From Botryococcus braunii (lineage: Eukaryota; Chlorophyta; Trebouxiophyceae), in assembly GCA_002005505.1 (NCBI GenBank), contig KV908353.1:495950-523884 (forward strand): a DNA stretch of 27,935 bases, in the 5' to 3' direction. This document shows, in pieces, positions 1-8,350 of the stretch. A program made the translations under genes and the position numbers. The notes beneath the pieces were generated by a model, which saw only the letters and a program-made list of their open reading frames with translations, was not told where the DNA came from and made no database searches. Position 1 is the stretch's first letter. Every line of letters starts with the position of its first letter.

Positions 1-40
<40 letters not shown>

Positions 41-48
41 ACACACAT
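1..48. repeat. (AC)n microsatellite at window edge
   Basis: This is an AC dinucleotide array with a few G and T interruptions, cut by the left edge of the window. It probably lies in an intron of the minus-strand gene whose exons follow. Confidence 0.95.
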
Positions 49-116
49 ATGTGCGTGCGCATCAACACGTCACATGCATGCAGAAACGCATGGAATTTGG
101 GGGCATGGTTAGGGTG

Positions 117-371
117 CGACCATGGGGTTAGGAATAGTGCCGGTGTCGCGGCCCGCCCAGAACACGCCGTCCGACTTCTCCCCTCCAGGGTACCGCAGGG
201 CCCCAACGCCCAGGTCCCTGAGGGCCTGCTCGTAGGGGTAGGCCTGGTTGCGGCGGTTACGGTCATCCATCAGGTAGTTGGTGTTGATTCCCAGGCAAAG
301 GGGTGACAGCGTCTTGACAACCCCTTTGTAGTCAATAGCCAGTCCGCCCACAACGGCCGGTCCGTATTGTA
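117..371 (-). CDS. Exon of a glycoside-hydrolase-like protein (partial gene, runs off left edge)
   Basis: The minus-strand frame reads through GINTNYLMDD, an acidic/basic stretch, LRDLGVGALRYPGGEKSD and FWAGRD. An Asn near the first strand followed by LRYPGG-E-SD resembles the N-terminal part of the TIM-barrel in alpha-L-arabinofuranosidase/GH39/GH51/GH79-type glycosidases. The family is assigned from memory of such motifs and is not certain. A candidate acceptor, TGGGCAG, precedes position 371. The donor is less clear: ATG|GTCGCA at about 117 is my choice, and the frame stops at 109. Catalytic residues would lie in later exons outside the window. Exons at 2373-2544 and 3386-3550 on the same strand are probably upstream parts of the same gene. 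A secreted polysaccharide-active enzyme would fit, but no signal peptide is visible here. Confidence 0.45.
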
Positions 372-585
372 CTGCCCACACAGTCCCCCGGTTGCCAACT
401 GCCCTCCTTAAAAAACAGTCTGCTAAGCAATTTATCCGACTTCTCGGCACCCACATTATTGCTCTGCCAGCCATGTGTTGGCACAACCCGGTTTCTCCAC
501 CCTTGCTCTGGACAACCCCCCTCTCCCTCCCTCCCTCTCCCCCTGTCTCTCTCTTCTGCTTCCCCCTCCCCACCTCTCTCTCTCA

Positions 586-599
586 CTCACACAGACACA

Positions 600-641
<42 letters not shown>

Positions 642-645
642 CGCA

Positions 646-740
<95 letters not shown>
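586..740. repeat. Compound (AC)n-(CT)n microsatellite
   Basis: An AC array (about 590-639) is followed after a short GCGCAGA spacer by a CT array with a single G interruption (about 647-740). The long Thr-His, Leu-Ser or Arg-Glu reading frames here simply translate these dinucleotides. It probably sits in the intron between the minus-strand exons at 117-371 and 2373-2544. Confidence 0.95.
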
Positions 741-742
<2 letters not shown>

Positions 743-1314
743 GCATACGCACACACTGCACACTTACGTCCCTACCTTCTCCGTTGCCCTTGCGCTCTTC
801 CTCTTGAGAGGGAGAGGACCGGGTGGGGGCGCAGGCGTATCATTTTCAGGCTCATGGACGCTCAACATGAGAGAAGCTTTTGTTTTACGGGGCTGAGTAT
901 TGCTGCGCCGGGGGGGTGGGGGGCGCAATCCACATTATGCAATGCGCATACCCACATTATTTTTAAACGTATCACTCATGCGTTAACTTTGTGTTACTCA
1001 TCTCTTGTGGAAGAAAGTCGGGTCTGGCCAGCCAGCAGTGCCTGTAGTGATTGTTGAGCTTGCGCGGAGGTGAAAGATGAGATTTTAGATACCCGGACTT
1101 TGTTCACAAGGAATGAGATTTCGTGCTCCGAGGCTGGCTTCCTGCTGGCTTCCAGGGCAAAGACCTGGGCTTTGGAATTCAGGAAACAGAACATGGGGGC
1201 GAGAGCCCCAAACTCCCACCCCAATATGCCTGGCAAGGTAACCCATTAGCTATGACCTTTTCCCACCCTCCCCCTATGCTGTGGAACTTGGGGGGTTTTT
1301 GGGTGACGGGGTAG
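741..1314. other. No gene seen; probable intron DNA
   Basis: I find no convincing coding segment on either strand. It holds a G-run (about 909-922) and unique sequence. Given its position between two minus-strand exons it is most simply intronic. Confidence 0.5.
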
Positions 1315-1530
1315 TAAGGGCCCCAAATATCCGAACGCAGACCCGGCCCGCCCAAATCCCGGCGACTGAGTAAGGGCCCGGAATATCCAAACGCGGACCC
1401 GGCCCGCCGAAATCCCAGCGGCTTAGTAAGGATGCAAATCACCAACCGCGGACCGGGCCCGCACAAGTCCCGGCGGCTTAATAAGAGCCCGGATTATCCA
1501 AACGCGGACCCAGCCCGCCCAAATCTCGGA
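1315..1530. repeat. 56-bp tandem repeat, about 3.9 copies
   Basis: Units start at 1315, 1371, 1427 and 1482, each beginning TAAG and containing an ATATCCAAACGCGGACCC-like core, CGGCCCGCC and AAATCCCGGCG. Copy lengths are 56, 56, 55 and about 49 bp. Copies differ by scattered substitutions, so the array is not recent. The GGGCCC content makes each unit partly self-complementary. Confidence 0.9.
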
Positions 1531-1657
1531 CATTCACCAAAGTGGGCGAATCTCTAGAAGCCGGGTCTCCAGAAGGATCCCTGGGCTTCCTTGGGATTCT
1601 TATCTGGATCCTTGCCAAGTCTTTACTGCCGATAGATTCTTCAGGGTGTGTGCAGAC

Positions 1658-1690
1658 GGGGTGGGGGGCGGGGGGGGGGGGGGGGGGAGG
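1658..1690 (+). repeat. Poly-G tract
   Basis: This G-rich run is interrupted only by single T and C residues and ends in a G homopolymer of more than 15. It could form a G-quadruplex, and its length in the assembly is unreliable. The rest of 1531-2000 shows no gene. Confidence 0.85.
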
Positions 1691-1994
1691 AGCCGGAGAT
1701 CACCTGCTCTCACAGTCATGAATCGGGCACCCTCGCTGCCTGCGTCGTTATTGGGCGCAATGGAGGCGAATACAATTGCCTTCTGTGTCTCAGGAGGCGC
1801 CACCACACTCATATTGTAGCTTGTTGCTGTGTCGGAATCGATCTGCGAGTTCAGACATCCCCCATTTCATGACACAGCCCTGTCTCTGGGGCAACAGCGA
1901 CCACCGAGACTGGCGTTACTATGTCATGCACAACATGTCTGTGGCTTGACTCTATAGGCTGTATATCCCCTTTTTCAAGAAGATGCGCAAACGT

Positions 1995-2067
1995 ACCTAC
2001 CTCCCTCTTCCCTCTCTCCCTTCCTCTCCCCTCCCCCCGCTCTCTCCCTCCCTCTCTGTCTCCCACC

Positions 2068-2110
<43 letters not shown>

Positions 2111-2160
2111 CCCCCCCTCCCACCCCCAGTTCTTCTCTCTTTCCTCCCTCTCTCCGGACC
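1995..2160. repeat. CT-rich low-complexity tract with (CT)n core
   Basis: A pyrimidine-only region of CCCT/CTT blocks surrounds a pure CT array at about 2071-2108, followed by a C homopolymer. Open frames on both strands here (Ser/Leu/Pro or Arg/Glu/Gly) are products of the repeat. Confidence 0.9.
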
Positions 2161-2372
2161 GTGATCTCCCCTTCGAAGGAAGGAGGGAAGGAAGGATATA
2201 AAACATCCAGGACCAGCCATTTTGGCTGAAGGGAGACATAGCGCCGAATGCAGATACAGTGATCATGACAGGTCATGTACAGCATCCTTTCATCAAGCAC
2301 TCCATGTAAAACATTCATTGAAGCACGCAGGAGGGTTGGGAATACGCGCTTGGCGGGTCAGGGGGGCCGCAC

Positions 2373-2544
2373 TTGGAAGTATGGGAGGGATAGGAGGCGC
2401 CAAGAGGAGGAGTAGAAGGCCACGCCAGCCGTGGAAGAGCCCTTAGAAGACCCCATGAAGGTGAAGGTGTAGACGGTACCCGGGGTGACCGTCACCACAT
2501 CGTAAATGGTGGTGTTGCTCTCTTCGCGCGCCATCCCCGAGGCC
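2373..2544 (-). CDS. Exon with carbohydrate-binding-module-like beta-strands
   Basis: The minus-strand frame contains TTIYDVVTVTPGTVYTFTF followed by MGSSKGSSTAGVAFYSSSW. The VTPGTxYTFxF pattern is typical of beta-sandwich carbohydrate-binding domains of the CBM4_9 kind; this is inferred by motif only. The acceptor is CTGCAG just before 2544. The proposed donor is CAA|GTGCGG at 2373/2372, a GTGCGN donor like two in the CDKC gene of this window. The exon starts with one base that completes the AG left by the exon ending at 3386, so the two join in phase across an 841-bp intron. Very likely part of the same gene as 117-371. Confidence 0.5.
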
Positions 2545-2764
2545 CTGCAGCCGCCAGCCCTTGCTTGTCGCGAGATCACACGGACCAAGGGCAAAGATAA
2601 CATGCGCCGTTAGCTCCAGCTTTTACATGTGATCTTCATGGCAGTAGACAGCGTGCAGCCCACACTACCCCCAATGCCATCCCCTTCTCTGCTTCACGTT
2701 CTCCTGCCTCCCCCTCTGTGCCTGTCCCCCCCCCCCCTCTCACACGCTTGCTCGCTCTCATGTA

Positions 2765-2822
2765 CGCGCGCGCGCGCGCTCTCTCTCTCTCTCTCCCTCC
2801 CTCCCCCCCCCCTTGCTCTCTC
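2765..2822. repeat. (CG)n-(CT)n-C microsatellite
   Basis: A CGCGCG run passes into a CT array, then CCCT blocks and a C homopolymer. It lies inside the intron between the minus-strand exons ending at 3386 and starting at 2544. Nothing else is recognised in 2545-2850. Confidence 0.9.
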
Positions 2823-2857
2823 TCCATCCAACGCTTCAAGTACTATTATTCCATGTT

Positions 2858-3010
2858 TCCGAGCTCCACAGTGTCCCTTACGGATGGCCTCAGGCTTCAG
2901 ATTCCACCGAGGGGGTTTATCCGCTAGAGAAGGGACATATTAATGGAGCTGTCACTGGTGGAGAAGCTGCTGGCGTTCAAAGTCGCCCCGCTGCACTTTG
3001 AGAGCACCTA
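2858..3010 (-). pseudogene. Decayed partial duplicate of the 3386-3550 exon and its flank
   Basis: Plus-strand 2941-3010 aligns with 3391-3460 along its whole length, sharing GTCACTGGTGGAGAAGC and a CTTTGAG-GCACC block. The adjacent 2858-2940 matches 3137 onward (GTTTCCGAGCTCC, then ATGGCTCAAGG-like). Read in the exon's frame on the minus strand, the copy gives a similar peptide (LNASSFSTSD against VNGTGFSTSD), but the conserved Trp codon has become TAG. It therefore looks like a tandem partial duplication that left a dead exon inside the intron. Confidence 0.6.
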
Positions 3011-3049
3011 CACATTGCCCACAACCCGCCCGCGCACAGCCTGCCCCCC

Positions 3050-3362
3050 CCGGGGCGGGGGGGGGGGGAGGGAGGTCCCCCAGGGGAACTATTGACAACC
3101 CAACACCGCAATGCGCTCTTCATCCTACTCATCAGTTATGGGACTATCCCGTGTTTCCGAGCTCCCCATTGTCCTGTGTCGATGGCTCAAGGATTTTAAT
3201 ACCAGTACTACCCCCCCCCCCCCGGGAGGGAGGGGGGGCTCGGAAATATCCGCTCCTTTGACTCTTTTCAATTCTCCACCTTTTTCAATGGAGGGTTTTC
3301 CTTTCATTAGTGTTACTTTCCCAGGGTATTCACACCGGGGGGTTGGGGGGGAGGGGGGGGGG
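3050..3362. repeat. G/C homopolymer-rich intron DNA
   Basis: Several long runs occur: C/G tracts at about 3045-3070, a C run followed by a G run at about 3213-3238, and a G-dominated block at about 3338-3362. All lie between the exon ending at 3386 and its decayed copy. They explain most of the length difference between the two duplicated blocks. Confidence 0.8.
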
Positions 3363-3385
3363 AGCATTACAGCCAAAGGAGACAC

Positions 3386-3550
3386 CTGTTGATGGGGTCG
3401 TCACTGGTGGAGAAGCCGGTGCCGTTCACAGCCGCCGCGCCGCGCTTTGAGGGCACCCACGCGTCGGACACGACCGCAACAATGGCCGCCAGCACCTTCT
3501 GCACCTCCTCGTCCTTTGAGAACGCGCCATCCTTCCTTCGCACGGACCCC
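3386..3550 (-). CDS. Exon of the minus-strand secreted/carbohydrate-active-like gene
   Basis: The minus-strand frame reads DGAFSKDEEVQKVLAAIV, then SDAWVPSKRGAAAVNGTG and FSTSDDPIN. The acceptor GGCTGGCAG lies just before 3550. The donor AAC-AG|GTGTCT at 3386/3385 leaves two bases, which the first base of exon 2373-2544 completes. That phase agreement is the main reason to link the two. I do not recognise the domain of this exon alone. It would be among the more N-terminal exons visible, but no start codon or signal peptide is seen, and upstream coding sequence would have to lie beyond the minisatellite. Confidence 0.45.
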
Positions 3551-3609
3551 CTGCCAGCCACGGCTTTAAGTTGTCAGAGGGAATGGGAAAAGCAGGATTC
3601 TCAACAGTC

Positions 3610-4545
3610 ATTCTGGCCATTCCCTTCACAGGCCTTTCTTTTGGGCCTTCAAGCCCCTACAGCCATTCCCTCCACAGGCCTTTCTTTAGGCTTCAAGCCC
3701 CTAGAGCCATTCCCTTCACAGGCCTTTCTTTAGTGTTCAGGCCCCTACAGCCATTCCCTCCACAGGCCTTTCTTTAGGGTTCAAGCCCCTCCAGCCATTC
3801 CCTCCACATGCCTTTCTTTAGTGTTCAGGCCCCTACAGCCATTCCCTCCACAGCTCCTTTCTTTAGGCTTCAAGCCCCTACAGCCATTCCCTTCACAGGC
3901 CTTTCGTTAGTGTTCAGGCCCCTACAGCCATTCCCTCCACAGGCCTTTCTTTAGGGTTCAAGCCCCTACAGCCATGACCTTCACAGGCCTTTCTTTAGTG
4001 TTCCGGCCCCTACAGCCATTCCCTTCTCAGGCCTTTCTTTAGGCTTCAAGCCCCTACAACCATTCCCTTCACAGGCCTTTCTTTAGTGTTCAGGCCCCTA
4101 CAGCCATTCCCTTCACAGGCCTTTCGTTAGTGTTCAGGCCCCTACAGCCATTCCCTTCACAGGCCTTCCTTTAGGCTTCAAGCCCGCACAGCCATTCCCT
4201 TCACAGGCCTTTCGCTAGTGTTCAGGCCCCTACAGCCATTCCCTTCACAGGCCTTTCTTTAGGCTTCAAGCCCCTACAGCCATTCCCTTCACAGGCCTTT
4301 CGCTAGTGTTCAGGCCCCTACAGCCATTCCCTTCACAGGCCTTTCTTTAGGCTTCAAGCCCCTGCAGCCATTCCCTTCTCAGGCCTTTCTTTAGGCTTCA
4401 AGCCCCTACAGCCATTCCCTTCACAGGCCTTTCGCTAGTGTTCAGGCCCCTACAGCCATTCCCTTCACAGGCCTTTCTTTAGGCTTCAAGCCCCTGCAGC
4501 CATTCCCTTCACACGCCTTTATTTAGGCTTCAAGCCCCTACAGCG
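3610..4545. repeat. 44-bp minisatellite, about 21 copies in two alternating variants
   Basis: The unit is CATTCCCTTCACAGGCCTTT followed by a variable 10-12 bp and CCCCTACAGC. The variable part is either CTTTAGGCTTCAAG or C(G/T)(T/C)TAGTGTTCAGG. The variants alternate over much of 4130-4500, giving an 88-bp higher-order period. There are no unique spacers, so this is not a CRISPR array. No frame stays open across it. Confidence 0.95.
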
Positions 4546-4659
4546 CCAGTGACCCGACTCGTTTGTTGCGGGTCGCTGTTAAGTCCCTGCAATTACAGTG
4601 CTTGAAAGGTCTTGAGTGTGGCTTTGCAGCACTGTAAGCTAGTAATGGAGCGAGTGTCT

Positions 4660-4935
4660 GGGCGGGGTCAGGACCCTGCAACCCCAAGAGAAGAGGAACC
4701 AGGTATTTGGGGAGGCATAAACCCGGCAACCTTAGGAACAGACAAATCTTCAGGAGGGTTTTGAACCCTCTGCAACCCTCGTGACAAGATCTTTTTTGAA
4801 GGTTCAAAAAAGTTTTGCGACCCCAGCAGATAAGGAGTCCTTAAAGGAGTTTGACACCCCTGAAACTCTGGCAAATGTCAGGTCTTTAGGGGGTTTTGAA
4901 ACCCTGCAAGCCCAGCAACCAACCAGCCTGTAGGA
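4660..4935. repeat. Degenerate ~50-60-bp repeats
   Basis: Motifs of the type GGAGGGTTTTGAACCCTGCAA, followed by CCC-AGCAA, recur at about 4668, 4755, 4815, 4885 and 4930 with strong divergence. A related block reappears at about 5548-5585. It appears to be an old tandem array, with no coding evidence. Confidence 0.7.
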
Positions 4936-4958
4936 GGGTCAGAGCCCTGCACTCTATC

Positions 4959-5190
4959 AAATCCCAAGCACTTGCAACCACGAGCCAATCCCAAGCACTT
5001 CCCACCATGAGCCAATCCCAAGCACTTCCCAGCATGAGTCAATCCCAAGCACTTGCCACCATGAGCCAATCCCAAGCACTTCCCACTATGAGCCAATCCC
5101 AAGCACTTGCCACCATGAGCCAATCCCAAGCACTTCCCAGCGTGAGCCAATCCCAAGCACTTCCCAGCATGAGCCAATCCCGAACACTTG
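4959..5190. repeat. 27-bp minisatellite, about 8.5 copies
   Basis: The unit is AATCCCAAGCACTTCCCACC plus ATGAGCC. Variation is limited to a few positions (TTGCC or TTCCC; ACC, AGC or ACT). Because 27 is a multiple of three and no stop falls in the unit, frames remain open on both strands (for example SQALPTM on plus, CLGLAHGGK on minus). I regard those as chance, since both strands are equally open. Confidence 0.95.
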
Positions 5191-5200
5191 CCACCGTCGG

Positions 5201-5374
5201 TACAATCTCCTGCCAAGGACCATCGCAAAGCCTTTTCGCATTAATCGAGTGGAGGCGGGGCAGTCTGGCATTGCTTTGGCTAGTTTCAACAACTTCGCTG
5301 ACGCAAAGCAGGCTATGGTCATGCAGGGTTCAATGCCCACGCCATGGTCCCTAACCCCTGCTTGCTCAATTTGA
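5201..5374 (+). CDS. Possible coding segment, RRM-like, not assigned
   Basis: Just after the 27-bp repeat a plus-strand frame without an ATG reads YNLLPRTIAKPFRINRVEAG, then SGIALASFNNFADAKQAM and a stop at 5372-5374. The SGIALASF-DA-QAM pattern resembles the RNP1 strand and following helix of an RNA-recognition motif, but that is only a visual similarity. A candidate acceptor (GGGGCAG, about 5263) lies inside it. It could be a terminal exon, a fragment of a mobile element, or chance; the minus strand is also open here. Confidence 0.2.
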   Translation, partial: YNLLPRTIAKPFRINRVEAGQSGIALASFNNFADAKQAMVMQGSMPTPWSLTPACSI

Positions 5375-5699
5375 ATTGAATTAACAAATGATGCAAATCA
5401 CCTGTCACGACGAACAGATGTGGTTGCCAGCCAACAGGCTTATGAGGTTCATCCGCTACCTCCGGTACACTGCATTGCCTAATTGAGCTAGACCACTGCA
5501 ACTCTGGCAGACATCGGGAACGAGGGGGGAGGGGGGGGGGCCTGTTCAGGAGAGTCCCACTTTTGGGGGGCTTGCGACCCTGCTGGCCCCCCTGCTCCGC
5601 CCCCTCGCCCCCAAGGAGACAGAGGGGGAGACACAGGCTTACGCACCCCTGCAGTCCTAGCCAGCCTGTACAGACTTCCTTGCCCCCATCTCCGTGCAT

Positions 5700-5702
<3 letters not shown>

Positions 5703-5735
<33 letters not shown>

Positions 5736-5835
5736 GTTGTTGTCACACAAGCATCACCGACAGAAGTATGGTTTCACACATAGACCCATTTCACCTCCCT
5801 ACTGTACTTGCTCTTTGCGCTTACTCTCTTTCTCC

Positions 5836-5916
<81 letters not shown>

Positions 5917-5936
5917 CCCCCCCCCCCCTCTCTCTA

Positions 5937-5976
<40 letters not shown>
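5703..5976. repeat. (GT)n, (CT)n-C-(GT)n compound microsatellites
   Basis: A GT array (5703-5735) is followed after about 90 bp by a long CT array (about 5836-5915), a C run of about 13 and a second GT array (about 5938-5976). The Leu-Ser and Cys-Val open frames are repeat artefacts. Confidence 0.95.
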
Positions 5977-5977
<1 letters not shown>

Positions 5978-6126
5978 ACGGCGCACTCCCCACCCTCATT
6001 GTCTCAGAATGGGTTTCTAAGATTTCTGGCACACAGGCACTGCCAGTGGAAGGGCGCTAAGGAGTGTTGGAAGAATGTGAGGGGGCGAGAAGGGAGGCGG
6101 GGGGCTGCACCAGTGCCCAAACATAC

Positions 6127-6794
6127 CTGAAGGACCGCAGCAGATTATTAAAATCAGCATATAGGGGGAGGTCCACTGGCCCCACTACGTCCCATCGAGT
6201 ATCCTGTAAGATGGTGTCAACATTTGGGACAGGCAAGGTAGGTGCCTCCCGAAAGCTGTCCTCACAAAGAGCGGAGTAGGGCGATGCTGCATATTTTGGA
6301 AAGGAAACTGTATCCGAGATTGGGTCGGGAGGAAAGCATTCGCCCTCCATGTCGCCTTGCTGAAGGGGTTCCTTGCTAGGCGTCCCAAGGTCTCCTAGTT
6401 CACCACCCCAAATTATGTTCCGTGAAGTATACAAATCGGGTGTGGGCTTGCCAATCTCCTCCACAGGGGGCCCCTCATATGTAGCTGTTTGTTGACCCTC
6501 CGTAGGCTTTGGAAGAGGTGCTGGGCCCCTGGGTAAACCCCTGGGAAAAAAGTCCGGATCTTCTTGCGGTATGGTCGGCGGAGGTCCAGTAGTTGACGTT
6601 GGATTTGTGGAGGAAACAGGAGTGTCTGAGCAGGGAGACAGTTGCACTCTGTCCCGAGGGTCTGCTGCGGGCGCTATATCTGGACCTCCAGCCGCAGCCA
6701 CTGCTGCTGATTGACATCCGACGACTGCAACAGGCTCTTCAGCCGGCGCACTTGCCTCTTCTGTGAATGCCTTAGTTTGTTCCCGGAACTCGTC
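6127..6794 (-). CDS. Large exon of an unrecognised Pro-rich protein
   Basis: This 668-nt open segment has good splice signals at both ends. The acceptor is TTTCGTTTGCAG before 6794 and the donor TTCAG|GTATGT is at 6127/6126. The apparent start at 6800 is a TTG, so it is an internal exon rather than a start. It encodes DEFREQTKAFTEEAS at its beginning, an acidic, Pro/Ser/Thr-rich disordered middle with PPPTIPQEDPDFFPRGLPRG, and a more structured end with NVDTILQDTRWDVVGPVDLP and ADFNNLLRSF. Phase is 0 at the start and 2 at the end. I recognise no domain. It joins in phase to the exon ending at 6978; downstream exons were not found. Confidence 0.55.
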
Positions 6795-6977
6795 CTGCAA
6801 ACGAAATAGCGAAGAAGCAAATTTGTCGGTTGCTTTGCAGATTCCAAAGTATTCTACCTTATTGTAAGTGTATCTAGCTGTGATCGCCCATCCGAATCAA
6901 GTACGTGGAAAAGGAGGAGCTTTCAGCATAGTACTGCCACCCAACAGGATATGGAACGGTCAACGGAGGCGTCGGAC

Positions 6978-7136
6978 CTGTGCACGAAGTACCATAAAAT
7001 CACTTTTACGGTCACTGCGCGCAACTGAGGAAGTAAGTAGAAGGAGCGTGAAACGAATCAGCATCAGCTGCTGCCGCAACATATCGTTCACCGACTGGTT
7101 GAACCCCTTTGCATGCGAATTCTCCTTAATATGCCT
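6978..7136 (-). CDS. Middle exon of the unrecognised minus-strand gene (5' edge unresolved)
   Basis: The frame reads HIKENSHAKGFNQSVNDM, LRQQLMLIRFTLLLLTSS and VARSDRKSDFMVLRAQ, an amphipathic, probably helical segment. It ends at CAG|GTCCGA (6978/6977) in phase 0, matching the phase-0 start of the 6127-6794 exon across a 183-nt intron. The 5' edge is uncertain: AG dinucleotides at 7138-7137 and 7136-7135 are possible acceptors, and neither gives a clean phase with the first exon. Its function is unknown. Confidence 0.4.
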
Positions 7137-7169
7137 CTCACACACGTTGGTGAGTTAAACTAATATGAA

Positions 7170-7289
7170 TTAGTCAGAACGAAGTTCTTCGGTGTATCCT
7201 TGCAAGTCTTCGTGAAACATGCTTTCAGCGATATGGCCGGGCCAGTCGCAGAGCACATACCGGTCCCCAAATATGGCTTCGGTATCCAT
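7170..7289 (-). CDS. Likely first coding exon of the unrecognised minus-strand gene
   Basis: From ATG at 7289 the minus strand reads MDTEAIFGDRYVLCDWPG, then HIAESMFHEDLQGYTEEL and a stop after 39 codons. The composition (acidic, with Trp/Tyr/His/Cys spread through it) looks like real protein. Translation probably leaves this frame at a splice donor before the stop; C|GTTCTG at about 7178 is one option. A strong GTATGT inside the codons for R-Y-V is an alternative. It is placed here because the next two exons lie immediately downstream on the same strand. If correct, the promoter lies between 7290 and the retrotransposon at 7669. Confidence 0.35.
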   Translation of the reverse strand: MDTEAIFGDRYVLCDWPGHIAESMFHEDLQGYTEELRSD

Positions 7290-7445
7290 CACTAAAACTA
7301 AAGTCTCTGCTTATCAAAATTTGGGGTGGTTTACTATGATATACACGTAGCATGTTGTTTCAGGAGCCCGCTAGGTCTGTCAGGGATCCCGCCTAGTGCG
7401 GTTTAAATCTTGCTACGCGGTGAAGCAACCGGCCTTAGTGGCACG

Positions 7446-7590
7446 GTGTCCCAGACACCCAGTGTTCGCGGCGAAAAGAATGGCTTGGGGCGAAAGGCGA
7501 AACTCCTGGAGGGGCCTGAGGCGGAACTACTCAGGCCAGGCGAAAGTTTTCTGATAGCATATCCTTGTAAGCGAAAAGATTCTGAGTCCA
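7446..7590 (-). repeat. GCGAAA-motif cluster, left copy of a dispersed repeat
   Basis: Five GCGAAA motifs occur within about 120 bp, starting after GACACCCAGTGTTCGCGGCG. The same opening (GTGTCTG-C-GGTTCGCGGCGAAA) and motif density occur in reverse orientation at 15300-15425. It is probably a dispersed repeat family rather than a gene. Confidence 0.5.
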
Positions 7591-7663
7591 TCTGTGTAGC
7601 CCCCAAAACGTTTTTTCATCATAGACTAACAGGATTCATTGAAATGGCCATCACAATCGGTAG

Positions 7664-7668
7664 CATAC
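7664..7668. repeat. Target-site duplication, left (CATAC)
   Basis: The bases CATAC precede the left LTR and recur immediately after the right LTR at 14903-14907. Five bp is the usual target duplication for Ty1/copia elements, and its integrity shows a single, unrearranged insertion. Confidence 0.85.
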
Positions 7669-7691
7669 TCAAGCATTTCTGCTTGCGGCGT

Positions 7692-7832
7692 CACCTGCAG
7701 TGATGGCACGACGGCAGCGTCACTTCGTAGCCTGTGGGAAAAACCGTCCACGCTACAACGTTTCCAGGAACAGCACACAGCACTCTCCAACAGTAGAGGT
7801 TGGTCAAGGATACCAACATGCTTCGGACAAGT
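7692..7832. repeat. 141-bp direct repeat within left LTR, copy 1
   Basis: It starts CACCTGCAGTGATGGCACG and ends GCTTCGGACAAGT. It recurs without visible difference at 8174-8314, 482 bp away, and at 14048-14188 and 14530-14670 in the other LTR. Confidence 0.95.
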
Positions 7833-8173
7833 CTTACAAATGATCTTAACTGCTCTCACTCTTGCTAAAGACCACGTAACACTACGCCTTGCCTGATAGC
7901 AGAGTTCAGCACCAAAGAGGCCTTGCGATGTCTACTTTACGTCACTAGAATACAATAATAGTTCATCAGTAACTCAGCAAGGTCTCTTTGTGATGTTTGT
8001 ACAGTGAAACTATCTTACCGCCACAACGGTGGACGTCAACATAAGTCTCAATGAGGTCAAACATTCAGTGCGCTCTCGTCATGCACTCTCATCAATGCAC
8101 ACAGCAGTAATATCTAACTGGTCTGAATGTTTGAGCACAATCATATCTGGAACGGCTTTGAGAATCCTAAACA

Positions 8174-8314
8174 CACCTGCAGTGATGGCACGACGGCAGC
8201 GTCACTTCGTAGCCTGTGGGAAAAACCGTCCACGCTACAACGTTTCCAGGAACAGCACACAGCACTCTCCAACAGTAGAGGTTGGTCAAGGATACCAACA
8301 TGCTTCGGACAAGT
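8174..8314. repeat. 141-bp direct repeat within left LTR, copy 2
   Basis: This is the second copy of the block at 7692-7832. It is followed directly by the GC-rich hairpin at 8316-8350. Confidence 0.95.
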
Positions 8315-8315
8315 A

Positions 8316-8350
8316 CCGAGCCGTTCCTGGGCTGCCCAGGGATGGCTCGG
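8316..8350. other. GC-rich stem-loop inside the LTR
   Basis: CCGAGCC pairs with GGCTCGG, and inside it TCCTGGGC pairs with GCCCAGGGA almost without a loop. The right LTR has the same structure at 14672-14706. It may shape the LTR transcript; no function is shown. Confidence 0.7.

Noticed and set aside
392..1057. Long open frames through the AC/CT microsatellites
   Set aside because: They translate dinucleotide repeats on both strands in several frames and have no other coding evidence. The same applies around 2000, 5830, 18300, 20050 and 21000.
3610..4545. CRISPR-like array
   Set aside because: Units are contiguous with no unique spacers, the genome is eukaryotic, and no cas genes are present. 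It is a minisatellite.
4878..5354. Repeat protein of 9-residue units (SQALPTMSQ or CLGLAHGGK)
   Set aside because: Both strands are open for the same arithmetic reason (27 bp, no stop in the unit), with no start context, splice signal or unique flanking domain that supports either.
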